A stretch of 64,000 nucleotides of DNA from Pelosinus fermentans JBW45 (GCF_000271665.2 NZ_CP010978.1:1706501-1770500); one strand, 5' to 3'. Positions 28,344 to 37,497 are shown, numbered from the stretch's first letter. Numbers and translations are program-made. Notes: generated by a model not told the origin, from the sequence alone.

Positions 28344-29711
28344 ATGTTAGGAATACTATTAGCACTTATTGTTACGTCAATGGTTGTCTACATGATTTTA
28401 AAGCAATACAAGACACAAGCTGTTTTAGTTTTTGGTGGTCTTATTCTTATGTCATGTGCTGTTATTTTTGGTTTGGGAACGATTTTGCCAGTTAAGGAGA
28501 GTACGGGAATCGTTTGGTTTGATTTGTTTGAATTTATCAAAAAGACGTTGAGTGGCAGAGCCGCTGGTCTTGGTCTTAGTATTATGGCAGTGGGAGGTTT
28601 TGCTCGATATATGGATCATATTGGAGCTAGTAAGGCTTTAGTGAATATTGCCATAAAGCCATTGCAAAAACTTCATGCTCCCTATGTAATGTTGGCTGCG
28701 TGTTATTTAGTTGGTCAGGTATTAGGCTTGTTTATTAACAGTGCCTCTGGTTTAGGCATGCTGCTTATGGTTACTATGTTTCCTATTTTAGTACGCCTTG
28801 GCGTCAGCCGACTAGCTGCTACGGCTGTTATTGGTACTACTTTGTGCTTGGATTGGAGCCCTGGAGATCCTGGCAGTGTCTTGTCAGCTAATACTGCTGG
28901 TATGGACATTGCGACTTATTGGACCCAGTATCAAATTCCCGTTGCTTTAACAGTAATGGTGGTAGTTGCGGTATTACATTATTTTGTCCAACAGTGGTTT
29001 GATAAAAAACAAGGGCATATTGTAGAGCGGGCAGAGATAGTCACGAATAAAACAGAAGAGGAGCTTCCTCCAGGGATTTTTGCCTTGTTGCCTGTCGTGC
29101 CTTTAGTACTGATTTTAGCCTTTAGTGATATTGGCATTAAAGGAATTAAAATGGATATTGTAAATGCGATGTTTATTAGTTTATTTGTATCTATGATTTT
29201 TGAGTTTCTTCGTAAAAGAGATATTAAAAAAGTCTTTGCTGATCTGCAAGTTTTTTTTGACGGTATGGGCATTCAGTTTGCTGCTGTAGTTACCTTGATC
29301 GTAGCAGGGGAAACCTTTGCTCAGGGGTTAAAATCAGTGGGAGCCATTGAATCGATTATTAGTTCTGCTCAATCAGCAGGTTTTGGTGGAGCTGGTATGA
29401 TTATTGTCATGGTATCGATTATTGCGGTATCATCTGTAGTCATGGGGTCAGGCAATGCGCCATTCTTTGCTTTTGTAGCTTTAACTCCCGTTGTAGCCGC
29501 TAAGATGGATATTGCTCCTGTCCTGATGCTATTGCCAATGCATTTTGCTGCAAGTATTGCCCGCAGTATGTCACCAATTACTGCGGTAATTGTAGTCGTT
29601 TCAGGTATTGCAAATGTATCGCCAATTGATGTAGTAAAACGTACATCTATTCCCATGATTGGTGCCCTTATTGTGAATGTGGCTGCTACCTTTATTTACT
29701 TCTATCGATAA
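28344..29711 (+). CDS. dcuC: Anaerobic C4-dicarboxylate transporter, DcuC family
   Basis: A 455-residue inner-membrane carrier with 12-14 hydrophobic helices. Length and local sequence match E. coli DcuC: GGFARYMDHIGASKALV, IKPLQKLHAPYVML, SASGLGMLLMVTMFPILV and SPGDPGSVLSANTA. Family members exchange or export C4-dicarboxylates such as succinate during anaerobic growth. It is monocistronic with AGGAGGAAGGA before the ATG and a strong terminator after the stop. Substrate within the family is uncertain. Confidence 0.85.
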   Translation: MLGILLALIVTSMVVYMILKQYKTQAVLVFGGLILMSCAVIFGLGTILPVKESTGIVWFDLFEFIKKTLSGRAAGLGLSIMAVGGFARYMDHIGASKALVNIAIKPLQKLHAPYVMLAACYLVGQVLGLFINSASGLGMLLMVTMFPILVRLGVSRLAATAVIGTTLCLDWSPGDPGSVLSANTAGMDIATYWTQYQIPVALTVMVVVAVLHYFVQQWFDKKQGHIVERAEIVTNKTEEELPPGIFALLPVVPLVLILAFSDIGIKGIKMDIVNAMFISLFVSMIFEFLRKRDIKKVFADLQVFFDGMGIQFAAVVTLIVAGETFAQGLKSVGAIESIISSAQSAGFGGAGMIIVMVSIIAVSSVVMGSGNAPFFAFVALTPVVAAKMDIAPVLMLLPMHFAASIARSMSPITAVIVVVSGIANVSPIDVVKRTSIPMIGALIVNVAATFIYFYR

Positions 29712-29727
29712 TTAGCATATAAGAAAC

Positions 29728-29770
29728 CCTCTCATTTTGTCTCTGGGATAAAATGAGAGGGCCTTTTTTA
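29728..29770 (+). terminator. Strong intrinsic terminator after dcuC
   Basis: CCCTCTCATTTT pairs perfectly with AAAATGAGAGGG over a ten-base loop, followed by CCTTTTTTAT. Confidence 0.85.
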
Positions 29771-29792
29771 TAGAATTTACAAGTTTAGGGGA

Positions 29793-29850
29793 ACGTTAAA
29801 CACAAAGGATACAGAGATGCGCAAAGAGCACAGAGGCAGATTTACTTTAT
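29793..29850. repeat. Decayed copy of a CACAGAG-type dispersed repeat
   Basis: GTTAAACACAAAGGATACAG and GCAAAGAGCACAGAGGCAG resemble the left half of the better preserved element at 32438-32534 (CGCAGAGGTGCAGAG, ACACAGAGG). The resemblance is imperfect and was judged by eye. Confidence 0.4.
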
Positions 29851-29941
29851 CGTATTTGAGCGATAACTCTTTTACTTGTGCAGAATAGGATAAGGAAAAG
29901 ACTATTTATTAGCAGATAATTTTACTTGTGGAGGGTGAGAT

Positions 29942-30223
29942 ATGATGTGGCGAAATATTCAACAGGTTATTTATTTCCCCAATAAGTGTATTGGAGCCTA
30001 TACTGCAATTTTTATTATAATTTGGTTAGGAGCTTGGATTCTTAATGGAATAAAAAGTACGCAATTTGATTTATATCAGTTTCGTGATACCTATATTTGG
30101 CTAATGACTCAATTAAATGCGACACATGCGATTAATTCTATCTGGAATACGCCAAAGGGGACTTGTCCAGGTGATTTAGGAATAAAAGACGATATGACAG
30201 GTAAATCTAATTGTAACTTGTAA
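29942..30223 (+). CDS. Hypothetical single-helix membrane protein, 93 residues
   Basis: Not recognised. GGAGGGTGAG lies directly upstream of the ATG pair at 29942/29945. One hydrophobic helix is seen at about residues 15-35 (IGAYTAIFIIIWLGAWIL); the remainder is polar and ends with two cysteines (GTCPGD and SNCNL). The good ribosome site is the main support. Confidence 0.5.
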   Translation: MMWRNIQQVIYFPNKCIGAYTAIFIIIWLGAWILNGIKSTQFDLYQFRDTYIWLMTQLNATHAINSIWNTPKGTCPGDLGIKDDMTGKSNCNL

Positions 30224-30324
30224 GGCAACGCAACTCTTCGAAAAAAATAAGCCGACAAGAATTAGGGTTGATGCGCATTAGGTGATGGGGGAAAAGAAAT
30301 AGACCTTTTCCCCAAGGCTATTTT

Positions 30325-30438
30325 ATGATAGAATTTATAAATATAGAAGAATCTGGGAAAGAGGGATCTTTTAGAATGATTGCAATGGCGGCGGTATATT
30401 GCACAATGGTACTGGCTGTAATTAAAATAAATTCATAA
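30325..30438 (+). CDS. Possible 37-residue membrane miniprotein
   Basis: An open frame with AAGG about seven bases upstream encodes a short polar head and one hydrophobic helix (MIAMAAVYCTMVLAVIKI). It is too short to prove coding. A nine-base-pair hairpin (GGGGAAAAG/CTTTTCCCC, 30288-30313) lies just before it, so the region could also be the leader of speE. Confidence 0.3.
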   Translation: MIEFINIEESGKEGSFRMIAMAAVYCTMVLAVIKINS

Positions 30439-30505
30439 TAGTGGACATATAGTCTCTGAATAAGAGAGAACATCGATAAAATAAAAAAGTTGGAGGGAAG
30501 CAAAG

Positions 30506-31339
30506 ATGGATATATGGATTAGCGAGGCGCAAACAAAAGACTTAGAATTACGAGCGCGCGTAAAAGAAACATTATTTATGGGAAAGTCTGATTTTCAGGA
30601 GATCGCGGTAGTGGATTCTCACCAATTCGGTCGCATGTTAGTGCTGGATGGTGTGTTTCAAACATCGGTGACTGATGAATTTATTTATCATGAAATGATT
30701 GTTCACGTTCCTTTATTTACTCATCCTAACCCTAAGAATGTACTAGTCATTGGCGGTGGTGATGGCGGTACAATTCGTGAGGTTGTAAGGCATGATTGTG
30801 TTGAGAAAGCAGAAATGGTTGAAATTGACGGTTTGGTGGTTGATGTCTGTAAAAAATTTCTGCCGGAAATTAGTGAAGCTATGATTCATAAGCATCCTAA
30901 ATTGGAGCTTAAAATTGGTGATGGTATTTCTCATATGAAACAGGCTGAAAATAAATATGATATTATCATTGTAGATTGCTCCGATCCTATAGGCCCTGGT
31001 AAAGGCCTGTTTAAACCTGAGTTTTATACTAATGTGTATAAGGCGTTAAAAGAAGATGGACTGTTTGTACAGCAAACAGAATCTCCTTTTTATCACCAAG
31101 AGTTAATTACATATGTAAATAAAGAGATTCGCCAATTATTTCCTATTACGAAAATGTATTTGGCGAACATTCCTACTTACCCTAGCGGATTACATTGCTT
31201 CACCATAGGCTCCAAGAAATATGATCCGATTCAATCTAGTATGGAAAATCTTCAAGGGCTAGCTACTCGATATTATAATAAAGACATTCACAAAAGTTCA
31301 TTTGTGCTGCCGAATTTTGTGCAAGAATTATTGAAATAA
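30506..31339 (+). CDS. speE: Spermidine synthase (polyamine aminopropyltransferase)
   Basis: A 277-residue enzyme that transfers the aminopropyl group of decarboxylated S-adenosylmethionine to putrescine. The class I methyltransferase-like fold shows the co-substrate site VLVIGGGDGGTIREVVRH near residue 80-97 and the catalytic stretch IIIVDCSDPIGPG near residue 152. Length is normal. GGAGGGAAG precedes the ATG. No decarboxylase (speD) or speB gene is adjacent, so it stands alone here. Confidence 0.95.
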   Translation: MDIWISEAQTKDLELRARVKETLFMGKSDFQEIAVVDSHQFGRMLVLDGVFQTSVTDEFIYHEMIVHVPLFTHPNPKNVLVIGGGDGGTIREVVRHDCVEKAEMVEIDGLVVDVCKKFLPEISEAMIHKHPKLELKIGDGISHMKQAENKYDIIIVDCSDPIGPGKGLFKPEFYTNVYKALKEDGLFVQQTESPFYHQELITYVNKEIRQLFPITKMYLANIPTYPSGLHCFTIGSKKYDPIQSSMENLQGLATRYYNKDIHKSSFVLPNFVQELLK

Positions 31340-31389
31340 GACTGATAACTACTTTTTTGTAATAGTATAAAAAAAGTTAGTTTACCCTA

Positions 31390-31418
31390 TTGCATTTATG
31401 GTTAAGATAATATATAAT
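31390..31418 (+). promoter_or_regulatory. Sigma-70 promoter of the tRNA cluster
   Basis: TTGCAT, 17 bases, TATAAT: a perfect -10 with a good -35 box. Transcription would start about ten bases before tRNA-Asn. Confidence 0.8.
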
Positions 31419-31433
31419 GATAAATGTTGTTAT

Positions 31434-31509
31434 TCCTCGATAGCTCAGTTGGTAGAGCAATCGGCTGTTAACCGATCGGTCGTAGGTTCGAGTCCTACTC
31501 GAGGAGCCA
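31434..31509 (+). tRNA. tRNA-Asn (anticodon GTT)
   Basis: Cloverleaf with acceptor TCCTCGA/TCGAGGA, anticodon loop CTGTTAA, T-loop GTTCGAGTC and encoded CCA end. 76 bases. First of three clustered tRNAs. Confidence 0.97.
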
Positions 31510-31514
31510 TATGT

Positions 31515-31589
31515 GGCCCGTTGGTCAAGCGGTTAAGACACCGCCCTTTCACGGCGATAACGGGGGTTCGATTCCCCCACGGGTCACCA
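31515..31589 (+). tRNA. tRNA-Glu (anticodon TTC)
   Basis: Acceptor GGCCCGT pairs with ACGGGTC, anticodon loop CTTTCAC, T-loop GTTCGATTC and encoded CCA. 75 bases, five bases after tRNA-Asn. Confidence 0.96.
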
Positions 31590-31600
31590 ACATAGTATAC

Positions 31601-31676
<76 letters not shown>

Positions 31677-31905
31677 AATTAGAGATGATAATGGGTATTA
31701 GAATGAAGATTCTGATACTCATTTTTTGTTATCATCATCCTATGTAATATAGATCAAGATAGACAATGAGCAGGAAAAATTCCATTTTGACCGAATTGTG
31801 AAAGTGAAAGGGTTATATTTGCTAAAGGCATATCAATTAAGCATATCAATATAAGATAGTTGTGAAACTTTCTTAATTTAAATAGGAAGTATAGGGGGCA
31901 TAGTA

Positions 31906-32424
31906 ATGGATGCAAAAGAGCGACGAGGACGATTGTTAGAGAAACTAAGGACAGCAGAGCAACCATTGACAGGGACTTGGTTGGCGAAAGAACTAGGTGT
32001 CAGCCGTCAAGTAATTGTTACTGATTTTGCTATTTTGCGCGCTGCAGGAAATGTGATATATGCTACGCCTCAAGGATATCTATTGCCAGTGGTAGAAAGT
32101 TCTAAGAGTATTAAAGCTACCCTAGCTTGTAAGCACGGTCAAGATGAATTAGAAGAAGAACTATCTATTATTGTAGACAATGGTGGTAAGGTACTTGATG
32201 TCATAGTAGATCATTCCTTATACGGTGAGTTAAAGGCGAACTTAATGTTAGGATCTCGTCGTGAAATCGGAGAATTTCTGCATAAGTTAAAAGATGGCAA
32301 GGCAGAGCAATTAGCAAGTATCACTGGTGGTGTACACTTACATACCATAGAGATACCTAATGAAGAAGTCTTGACTAAGATCAAAGAAGAGTTAAAGAGC
32401 AAAGGCATTTTAATGCTGTCTTAA
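31906..32424 (+). CDS. niaR: NiaR-type niacin-responsive repressor (HTH_11 + 3H domain)
   Basis: A 172-residue regulator. The N-terminal HTH_11 winged helix (about 5-60; GTWLAKELGVSRQVIVTDFA) is followed by the 3H domain with its conserved histidines (ACKHGQDELEEEL, IVDHSLYGEL and GGVHLHTIEIP). NiaR proteins bind nicotinic acid and metal and repress NAD salvage and niacin uptake genes. A NiaP-like transporter lies 6 kb downstream at 38496, a likely regulon member. The ribosome site is GGGGGC. Confidence 0.88.
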   Translation: MDAKERRGRLLEKLRTAEQPLTGTWLAKELGVSRQVIVTDFAILRAAGNVIYATPQGYLLPVVESSKSIKATLACKHGQDELEEELSIIVDNGGKVLDVIVDHSLYGELKANLMLGSRREIGEFLHKLKDGKAEQLASITGGVHLHTIEIPNEEVLTKIKEELKSKGILMLS

Positions 32425-32437
32425 AAAAATATATGAA

Positions 32438-32534
32438 AGCGAACCGCAGAGGTGCAGAGAACACAGAGGAAAGATGGAGAATAGAGTTATAAAATACCCC
32501 TCAGCGCACTCTGCGTCTCTGCGGTTAGGGTTCT
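32438..32534. repeat. Dispersed inverted-repeat element (GCAGAG type)
   Basis: AACCGCAGAGGTGCAGAG (32442-32459) is inverted as CTCTGCGTCTCTGCGGTT (32509-32526) with two mismatches, around an AT-rich centre. It lies between niaR and the lactate genes and carries no reading frame. A decayed relative is at 29793. Confidence 0.7.
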
Positions 32535-32566
32535 CCTTACAAAAACATTGCGAATAGAGCAAAAAA

Positions 32567-32607
32567 ATAATAAGTGGTTAAGAGCAATGCTCTTAACCAC
32601 TTATTAT
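32567..32607 (-). terminator. Terminator of the lactate-utilisation operon
   Basis: A perfect 19-bp stem (ATAATAAGTGGTTAAGAGC and complement) with a three-base loop, followed on the minus strand by TTTTTTT. It lies directly after the LutB/LutA fusion stop. Confidence 0.9.
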
Positions 32608-32611
32608 CTTA

Positions 32612-34780
32612 CTAGTCTTTGATTTGCTCGGCAATAATTTCTGCAACATGCTTAATTTTAACATTAGGAGCTTGTTTATCCAATCCACCTTGAATTTGCA
32701 TCATGCAGGCTGGGCAGGCTACAGCAATTACTTCAGCACCGCTGTCTTTAATATTATCAATTTTCTTTTTTAAGATCGGCATAGATAGTTCGGTATATTT
32801 CACACCGAATGCGCCAGCCATACCGCAGCATTTATCGCAATCTTTCATTTCGACGAAATCATAACCAGGTGCAGATTCTAGCAGTTGTCTAGGTTCAGTA
32901 TGCACATTAAGACCACGTTTCATATGACAAGAATCATGATAGGTTACTTTTTGTCCGCCAGTGGTTTTGTTTAGACGGCCAATTTTATCATATTCACCAG
33001 CAACGAAGCTGGTAAATTCACGTACATTGTGAACGAGTTTTTCGACTCGTTTGCTCCACTCTGGATCATCTTTAAACAGTTCTACATAGGTAAGATGCCA
33101 AGTTTCAGCGCAAGTTGGGCAGGCAAACATAATATAGTCAGCTTTAGCTTCTTCAAAGGCAATAATATTTTGTTTGGCAATTTTTCTAGCCGTTTCATGG
33201 TCGCCCATACCTAATACTGGCTTACCGCAGCAACTTTGATCTTCAGGGAAGACAACTTCCATATTGAGATCTTGTAGTACTTTATAGACGGATTCTCCGG
33301 TTTCAGGGAAGATAAAGTCGATATTACAACCACTGAAGAAGGCAACACGTTTAACTGGTTTGTCTATCTTTTTAGTAACTTTTTTTACTCGATCTCTAAA
33401 CGGTTTGTCTGCTACGGCTGGTAAACTGCGATCAGCTGCTAAACCAGCAAAGAACAATGGTAAATGTCTAATAACACGTCCAGTGGTAAAAGGTTTTTGT
33501 CCAATTGAGGCTAAACGTAGTAAATTGTGGAAGACTTTTCGATTGGCAAGAACGTTTTCAAAGACTGCTTTTACACCAAAAGGCAGGCCGTCTTGTTCAA
33601 CCGATTTAGCTCGAAGATATTCAATCAGGCCAGGAATATCAATTTTACCAGGACAGATTTCAGTACAACGACGACAGCCAATACACATTTCATTAATTTG
33701 TTTAAAATCGTCCATACTATTTAAGAGAGCTGTTAAGATGGCACCAATGCCACCTGCATAAATATGGCCGTAAACATGTCCGCCAACCAAGGTATAAACT
33801 GGGCAAACATTCAAACAGGAAGCACAGCGAACGCATTGGTAAATTTGTTTTAGTTTATCGTCTTTTGCTGCTTTTAAACGTCCGTTATCAAAAAGAATGA
33901 CATGAAGTTCTTTTTCTTGCTCTACCCATTGACCATCTTTTTTTACTAAGGCAGGAGCAGCACCAGAAATCATACTCATATAACTGGTCATAAGCTGACC
34001 GGTTGCATTCCTTGGCAAGGTTCTTAAAATCGGCACGGCATCTTTAATGGTAGGAATCAATTTTTCATAACCAATAATGACGACCTGAATTGGTGGTAGA
34101 GTTGCTACTAAGCGGGCATTTCCTTCATTGGTTACCAGTCCGGTAGCACCGTTTTCTGCAATACCGAAATTGGCACCCGTAATACCCATATCTGCTTGCA
34201 GGAATTCATCCCTTAAGGCGATTCTGGCCTCTTGTACCATGTAAGCAATATCAGGTTCAATGTCTTTATTTAGTTCTTGAGAAAAATATTTTGCAACCTG
34301 ATTTCGATCAAGGTGAATGGCAGGCATAACCATGTGAGATGGTTTGTGTCCAGCAATAGAAATAATCCACTCCCCTAAATCTGTTTCTTTAACATGTAAC
34401 CCTTTTTCTTCTAAAAAGTGATTCAGATGAATTTCTTCGGTAGCCATAGATTTGGATTTCGCAATTCGTTTAACGCCTTTTTCCTTGCACAGATTAAAGA
34501 GATATTCTTTTAAAGCATCTCCATCTTTGGCGCGAAACACTTTTCCGCCTCTTTTGGTTACTTGTTCTTCGAATTGATCAGCAATTTTCTCCAAGTTTTC
34601 TACGGTAGCTATTTTCATATCTCTTACAGAGTTACGTAAGGAATCGATGTCATCAACATTTTCATAAGCCTTAGCGCGAGCAATTGGATATGCTTCTGCA
34701 AATCGATTTAAAGAACCGCGCAAGGTCTCATCCATTAATTTCTCGTTAATTTCTTGTTTTAGATTACGATTGCTAGACAT
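32612..34780 (-). CDS. Fused LutB-LutA-like lactate oxidation iron-sulfur protein
   Basis: A 722-residue fusion. The N-terminal part (about 1-310) is a LUD domain as in LutB/LldF (GANFGIAENGATGLVTNEGN). The middle holds two 4Fe-4S clusters (CVRCASCLNVCP and CIGCRRCTEICP). The C-terminal part carries two CCG cysteine-rich domains as in LutA/LldE or GlcF (SCCGKPVLGMGDHE and KCCGMAGAFG, with CPTC and CPAC). In Bacillus these are separate LutA and LutB subunits of the FAD-independent L-lactate dehydrogenase. It lies four bases after lutC and is divergent from lactate permease. Electrons likely pass to the quinone pool or a flavoprotein; this is inference. Confidence 0.9.
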   Translation of the reverse strand: MSSNRNLKQEINEKLMDETLRGSLNRFAEAYPIARAKAYENVDDIDSLRNSVRDMKIATVENLEKIADQFEEQVTKRGGKVFRAKDGDALKEYLFNLCKEKGVKRIAKSKSMATEEIHLNHFLEEKGLHVKETDLGEWIISIAGHKPSHMVMPAIHLDRNQVAKYFSQELNKDIEPDIAYMVQEARIALRDEFLQADMGITGANFGIAENGATGLVTNEGNARLVATLPPIQVVIIGYEKLIPTIKDAVPILRTLPRNATGQLMTSYMSMISGAAPALVKKDGQWVEQEKELHVILFDNGRLKAAKDDKLKQIYQCVRCASCLNVCPVYTLVGGHVYGHIYAGGIGAILTALLNSMDDFKQINEMCIGCRRCTEICPGKIDIPGLIEYLRAKSVEQDGLPFGVKAVFENVLANRKVFHNLLRLASIGQKPFTTGRVIRHLPLFFAGLAADRSLPAVADKPFRDRVKKVTKKIDKPVKRVAFFSGCNIDFIFPETGESVYKVLQDLNMEVVFPEDQSCCGKPVLGMGDHETARKIAKQNIIAFEEAKADYIMFACPTCAETWHLTYVELFKDDPEWSKRVEKLVHNVREFTSFVAGEYDKIGRLNKTTGGQKVTYHDSCHMKRGLNVHTEPRQLLESAPGYDFVEMKDCDKCCGMAGAFGVKYTELSMPILKKKIDNIKDSGAEVIAVACPACMMQIQGGLDKQAPNVKIKHVAEIIAEQIKD

Positions 34781-34784
34781 TATT

Positions 34785-35390
34785 TCATACCTCCCTTATT
34801 TCTTCATCAATAGCAATAATTACTAGTTGGCTAGGTCCGTGTACACCGATAGTTAATACTCTCTCAATGTCTGATGTACGGCTAGGGCCAGTGATGAAGC
34901 TGATGTAACCGTGATCAAATACCTTGGAAATCGTTTCAAAGGCTGCTGCTATGGTGGGTACCACATTTGCACTATTCATTACAACAATCGATATGGGAGG
35001 GAGAGTTGTAATGAGACGCTGTTCAATGGCAAGGCTGTCTTCACAGACACTACCCGTTTCGGCAATGCCAAACTCCACACAGGCAATACCTACATCTGAT
35101 GTATCGGCATGAGTTCGAATATCTGATTGCTCAGTATATAAATTTAAATTCATGGATTTTAGTATAGTAGGGAGTTCTAACGGGGATACTACTTCAGGAG
35201 TGGCTACCACTTTTTTGGCATCGCAGGATTTTATGATTTCGACAATTACTGACTGGGCTTCTGCTGCTGTTTTTACTCTAAATACCTTAGCTGCAACATT
35301 TTGGGCACGCATTGCAAATTCCTCGAAAAATTCGGTTCCGACGCTTTCGGGTGGGAAAGCTTGCTTCCAATTATTACTTACTTTTTTCAT
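34785..35390 (-). CDS. lutC: LutC-like LUD-domain protein
   Basis: A 201-residue LUD (LutC/YkgG) domain protein, third component of the LutABC lactate-oxidising system. Key stretches are GIACVEFGIAETGSV, RLITTLPPISIVVM and FITGPSRTSDIERVLTIGVHGP, which are typical of LutC. Together with the fusion gene it forms a two-gene operon facing away from lactate permease. The catalytic role of LutC is not settled in the family. Confidence 0.9.
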   Translation of the reverse strand: MKKVSNNWKQAFPPESVGTEFFEEFAMRAQNVAAKVFRVKTAAEAQSVIVEIIKSCDAKKVVATPEVVSPLELPTILKSMNLNLYTEQSDIRTHADTSDVGIACVEFGIAETGSVCEDSLAIEQRLITTLPPISIVVMNSANVVPTIAAAFETISKVFDHGYISFITGPSRTSDIERVLTIGVHGPSQLVIIAIDEEIREV

Positions 35391-35438
35391 AAGTCACGTC
35401 CTCGCTTTTTAATAAAATAAATTATAAATTCGGGATAG

Positions 35439-35449
35439 TGGTCTGACCA
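35439..35449. promoter_or_regulatory. FadR-type operator for lutC-lutBA
   Basis: TGGTCTGACCA fits the TGGTnnnACCA half-site rule of FadR/LldR/PdhR GntR regulators. It lies next to a minus-strand TATACT -10-like box (35449-35454), so binding should block that promoter. The FadR-type regulator at 37575 is the likely ligand-sensing protein. Confidence 0.75.
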
Positions 35450-35574
35450 GTATATTCTAACTTCAATATATAAAATCCTTCTTAAATGCGTGAAAAAACA
35501 TAAAATTTTATTTATTTGAATTTTTTAAATATATAGGCAGGAATTTAGCTGAGTCTGTTGAAATATTATATCTA

Positions 35575-35585
35575 TGGTCAGACCA
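35575..35585. promoter_or_regulatory. FadR-type operator for lactate permease
   Basis: TGGTCAGACCA is the second TGGTnnnACCA site, 136 bases from the first and differing only at the central base. It sits just downstream of a TATTAT -10-like box (35564-35569) on the plus strand. The 320-base gap between the divergent genes otherwise shows no gene. Confidence 0.75.
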
Positions 35586-35710
35586 CTAGTCCAGTGAAGA
35601 TGGCTAAAATACTGGTTGATCAAAGAGAGGTGAGAAGAAGATTATACCAGTGATTAGGACTAATACGATTTAAAATAATGGAAAAACATAAAAAAAGAGG
35701 TGTTTATTTA

Positions 35711-37339
35711 ATGACATGGACTCAAGTTTATGATCCAATGAACAATTTGGCGTTATCATCCCTTTTCGCAGCAATTCCTATTATTGTAATTTTCTATCTT
35801 TTAGCCATTCGTCGTACACCAGGACAAATAGCAGGTGCACTTGCTGCAGCATCAGCAGTGTTAGTAGCAATTTTTGTATATCAAATGCCTGCAGGAATCG
35901 CAGTTACTGCGACAGCTATGGGTGCTTTATATGGGGTATTCCCAATTTTTTGGATTGTTCTTACCGCTATTTTCATCTACAACATGACAGTAGAAACAGG
36001 ACAATTTGAAATTGTAAAAGACTCAATTGCGACGATTACCGATGACCGTCGTTTACAAGCACTTTTAATAGCTTTTGGTTTCGGTGCTTTCTTGGAAGGA
36101 GCAGCAGGTTTTGGTACTCCAGTTGCGATTTCCGCTGGTATGTTAGTGGGTCTTGGTTTTAATCCTCTATATGCAGCTGGATTATGCCTGATCGCTAATA
36201 CAGCTCCTGTGGCCTTTGGTGGTATTGGTATTCCTATTATTGTCGCTGGACAAGTAACTGGACTCGATACTATGAAAATTAGTGCCATGGTTGGTAGACA
36301 ATTACCTTTCTTATCCATTATTATTCCTATCTGGTTAGTTGTATTAATGTCAGGCTGGAAAGCTGCAAAAGAAGTATTGCCTGCATGTTTAGTCGCAGGG
36401 ATCTCTTTCGCTGGTGTACAATGGTTTTCTTCCAACTATATTGGACCAGAACTTCCCGATATTTTATCTTCACTTGCTTGTATTATCTCTTTAACGATCT
36501 TCTTAAAATATTGGAAACCAAAAAGCATTTGGCGCTTTGCTAATGAACCAGCACCTACTCTTGTTGCAAATCGTGCAGCATTAACTTTCGGTAAAGTAAT
36601 GAAAGCATGGTCCCCATTCATTATCTTGCCTGTAATGGTTATCTTGTGGGGCTTAAAACCGGTAGTAGCGGTTTTGGATGCTGTTACGCTGAAATTCTTA
36701 GTACCAGGTTTGGATAAAGTCGTTATGCAGGTGGCTCCAATCGCTAAAGTGCCAACTGCGATGGCAGCTCTTTATAAACTTAACTGGCTTAGTGCAGCAG
36801 GTACGGCTTTGTTTATTGCAGCAATCATTACAGCAGCAGTATTAGGCGTTGGACCTGGAAGATTCATTTCCATTTTCACAAAGACACTAAAACAATTAAC
36901 AAAACCTTTGATTACGATTCCTTGTGTTCTTGGTTTGGCTTATATTATGAATTATTCCGGTATGAGCTCAACTCTTGGCTTATTCCTTGCAGGTACAGGT
37001 TCTTTCTTCCCATTCTTCTCCCCATTTTTAGGATGGTTGGGTGTATTCTTAACTGGTTCCGATACTTCTGCAAATGCGTTATTTGGCAACTTGCAGGCTG
37101 TTACAGGAACACAAGTTGGTGTTGATCCTATTTTAACAGTTGCTGCAAACTCCTCAGGTGGTGTTTGTGGTAAGATGATTTCACCACAAAGTATTGCAGT
37201 AGCTACTGCAGCTACTGGATTAGTTGGTAAAGAAGGAGATTTGTTTGGCTTTACGGTAAAACATTCTCTAGTACTGGCTGTTATCGTTGGTATTATGACC
37301 TATGTGCAAGCTTACTGGTTGCAATGGATGATCCCATAG
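35711..37339 (+). CDS. lctP: L-lactate permease
   Basis: A 542-residue LctP-family permease with 12 or more hydrophobic helices. Family landmarks include WTQVYDPMNNLALSSLFAAIPI at the start in shortened form, LEGAAGFGTPVAISAGML, GSDTSANALFGNLQ and NSSGGVCGKMISPQS. The ATG at 35711 has AAGAGGTG eight bases upstream; the upstream frame to 35678 lacks a site. It is divergent from lutC-lutBA and shares the operator pair, consistent with lactate uptake for oxidation or, in a fermenter, with lactate exchange. Confidence 0.95.
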   Translation: MTWTQVYDPMNNLALSSLFAAIPIIVIFYLLAIRRTPGQIAGALAAASAVLVAIFVYQMPAGIAVTATAMGALYGVFPIFWIVLTAIFIYNMTVETGQFEIVKDSIATITDDRRLQALLIAFGFGAFLEGAAGFGTPVAISAGMLVGLGFNPLYAAGLCLIANTAPVAFGGIGIPIIVAGQVTGLDTMKISAMVGRQLPFLSIIIPIWLVVLMSGWKAAKEVLPACLVAGISFAGVQWFSSNYIGPELPDILSSLACIISLTIFLKYWKPKSIWRFANEPAPTLVANRAALTFGKVMKAWSPFIILPVMVILWGLKPVVAVLDAVTLKFLVPGLDKVVMQVAPIAKVPTAMAALYKLNWLSAAGTALFIAAIITAAVLGVGPGRFISIFTKTLKQLTKPLITIPCVLGLAYIMNYSGMSSTLGLFLAGTGSFFPFFSPFLGWLGVFLTGSDTSANALFGNLQAVTGTQVGVDPILTVAANSSGGVCGKMISPQSIAVATAATGLVGKEGDLFGFTVKHSLVLAVIVGIMTYVQAYWLQWMIP

Positions 37340-37460
37340 GGATTCCCGGGTAAATGATGTTATACTAGGGTCTAGACTTATGAAAGAAAATAGTATATCA
37401 TGAAAGAAATATGATTATAAGTGATGTAATAGATAATCATCGTTACTAACACTTATCTAG

Positions 37461-37497
37461 TACATGGCGGGCGGCAAACTATGCAGCCCGCCATGTA
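37461..37497 (+). terminator. Hairpin between lactate permease and its regulator
   Basis: TACATGGCGGGC pairs perfectly with GCCCGCCATGTA over a 13-base loop. The following T-run is short (TTT), so termination may be partial. Confidence 0.55.
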
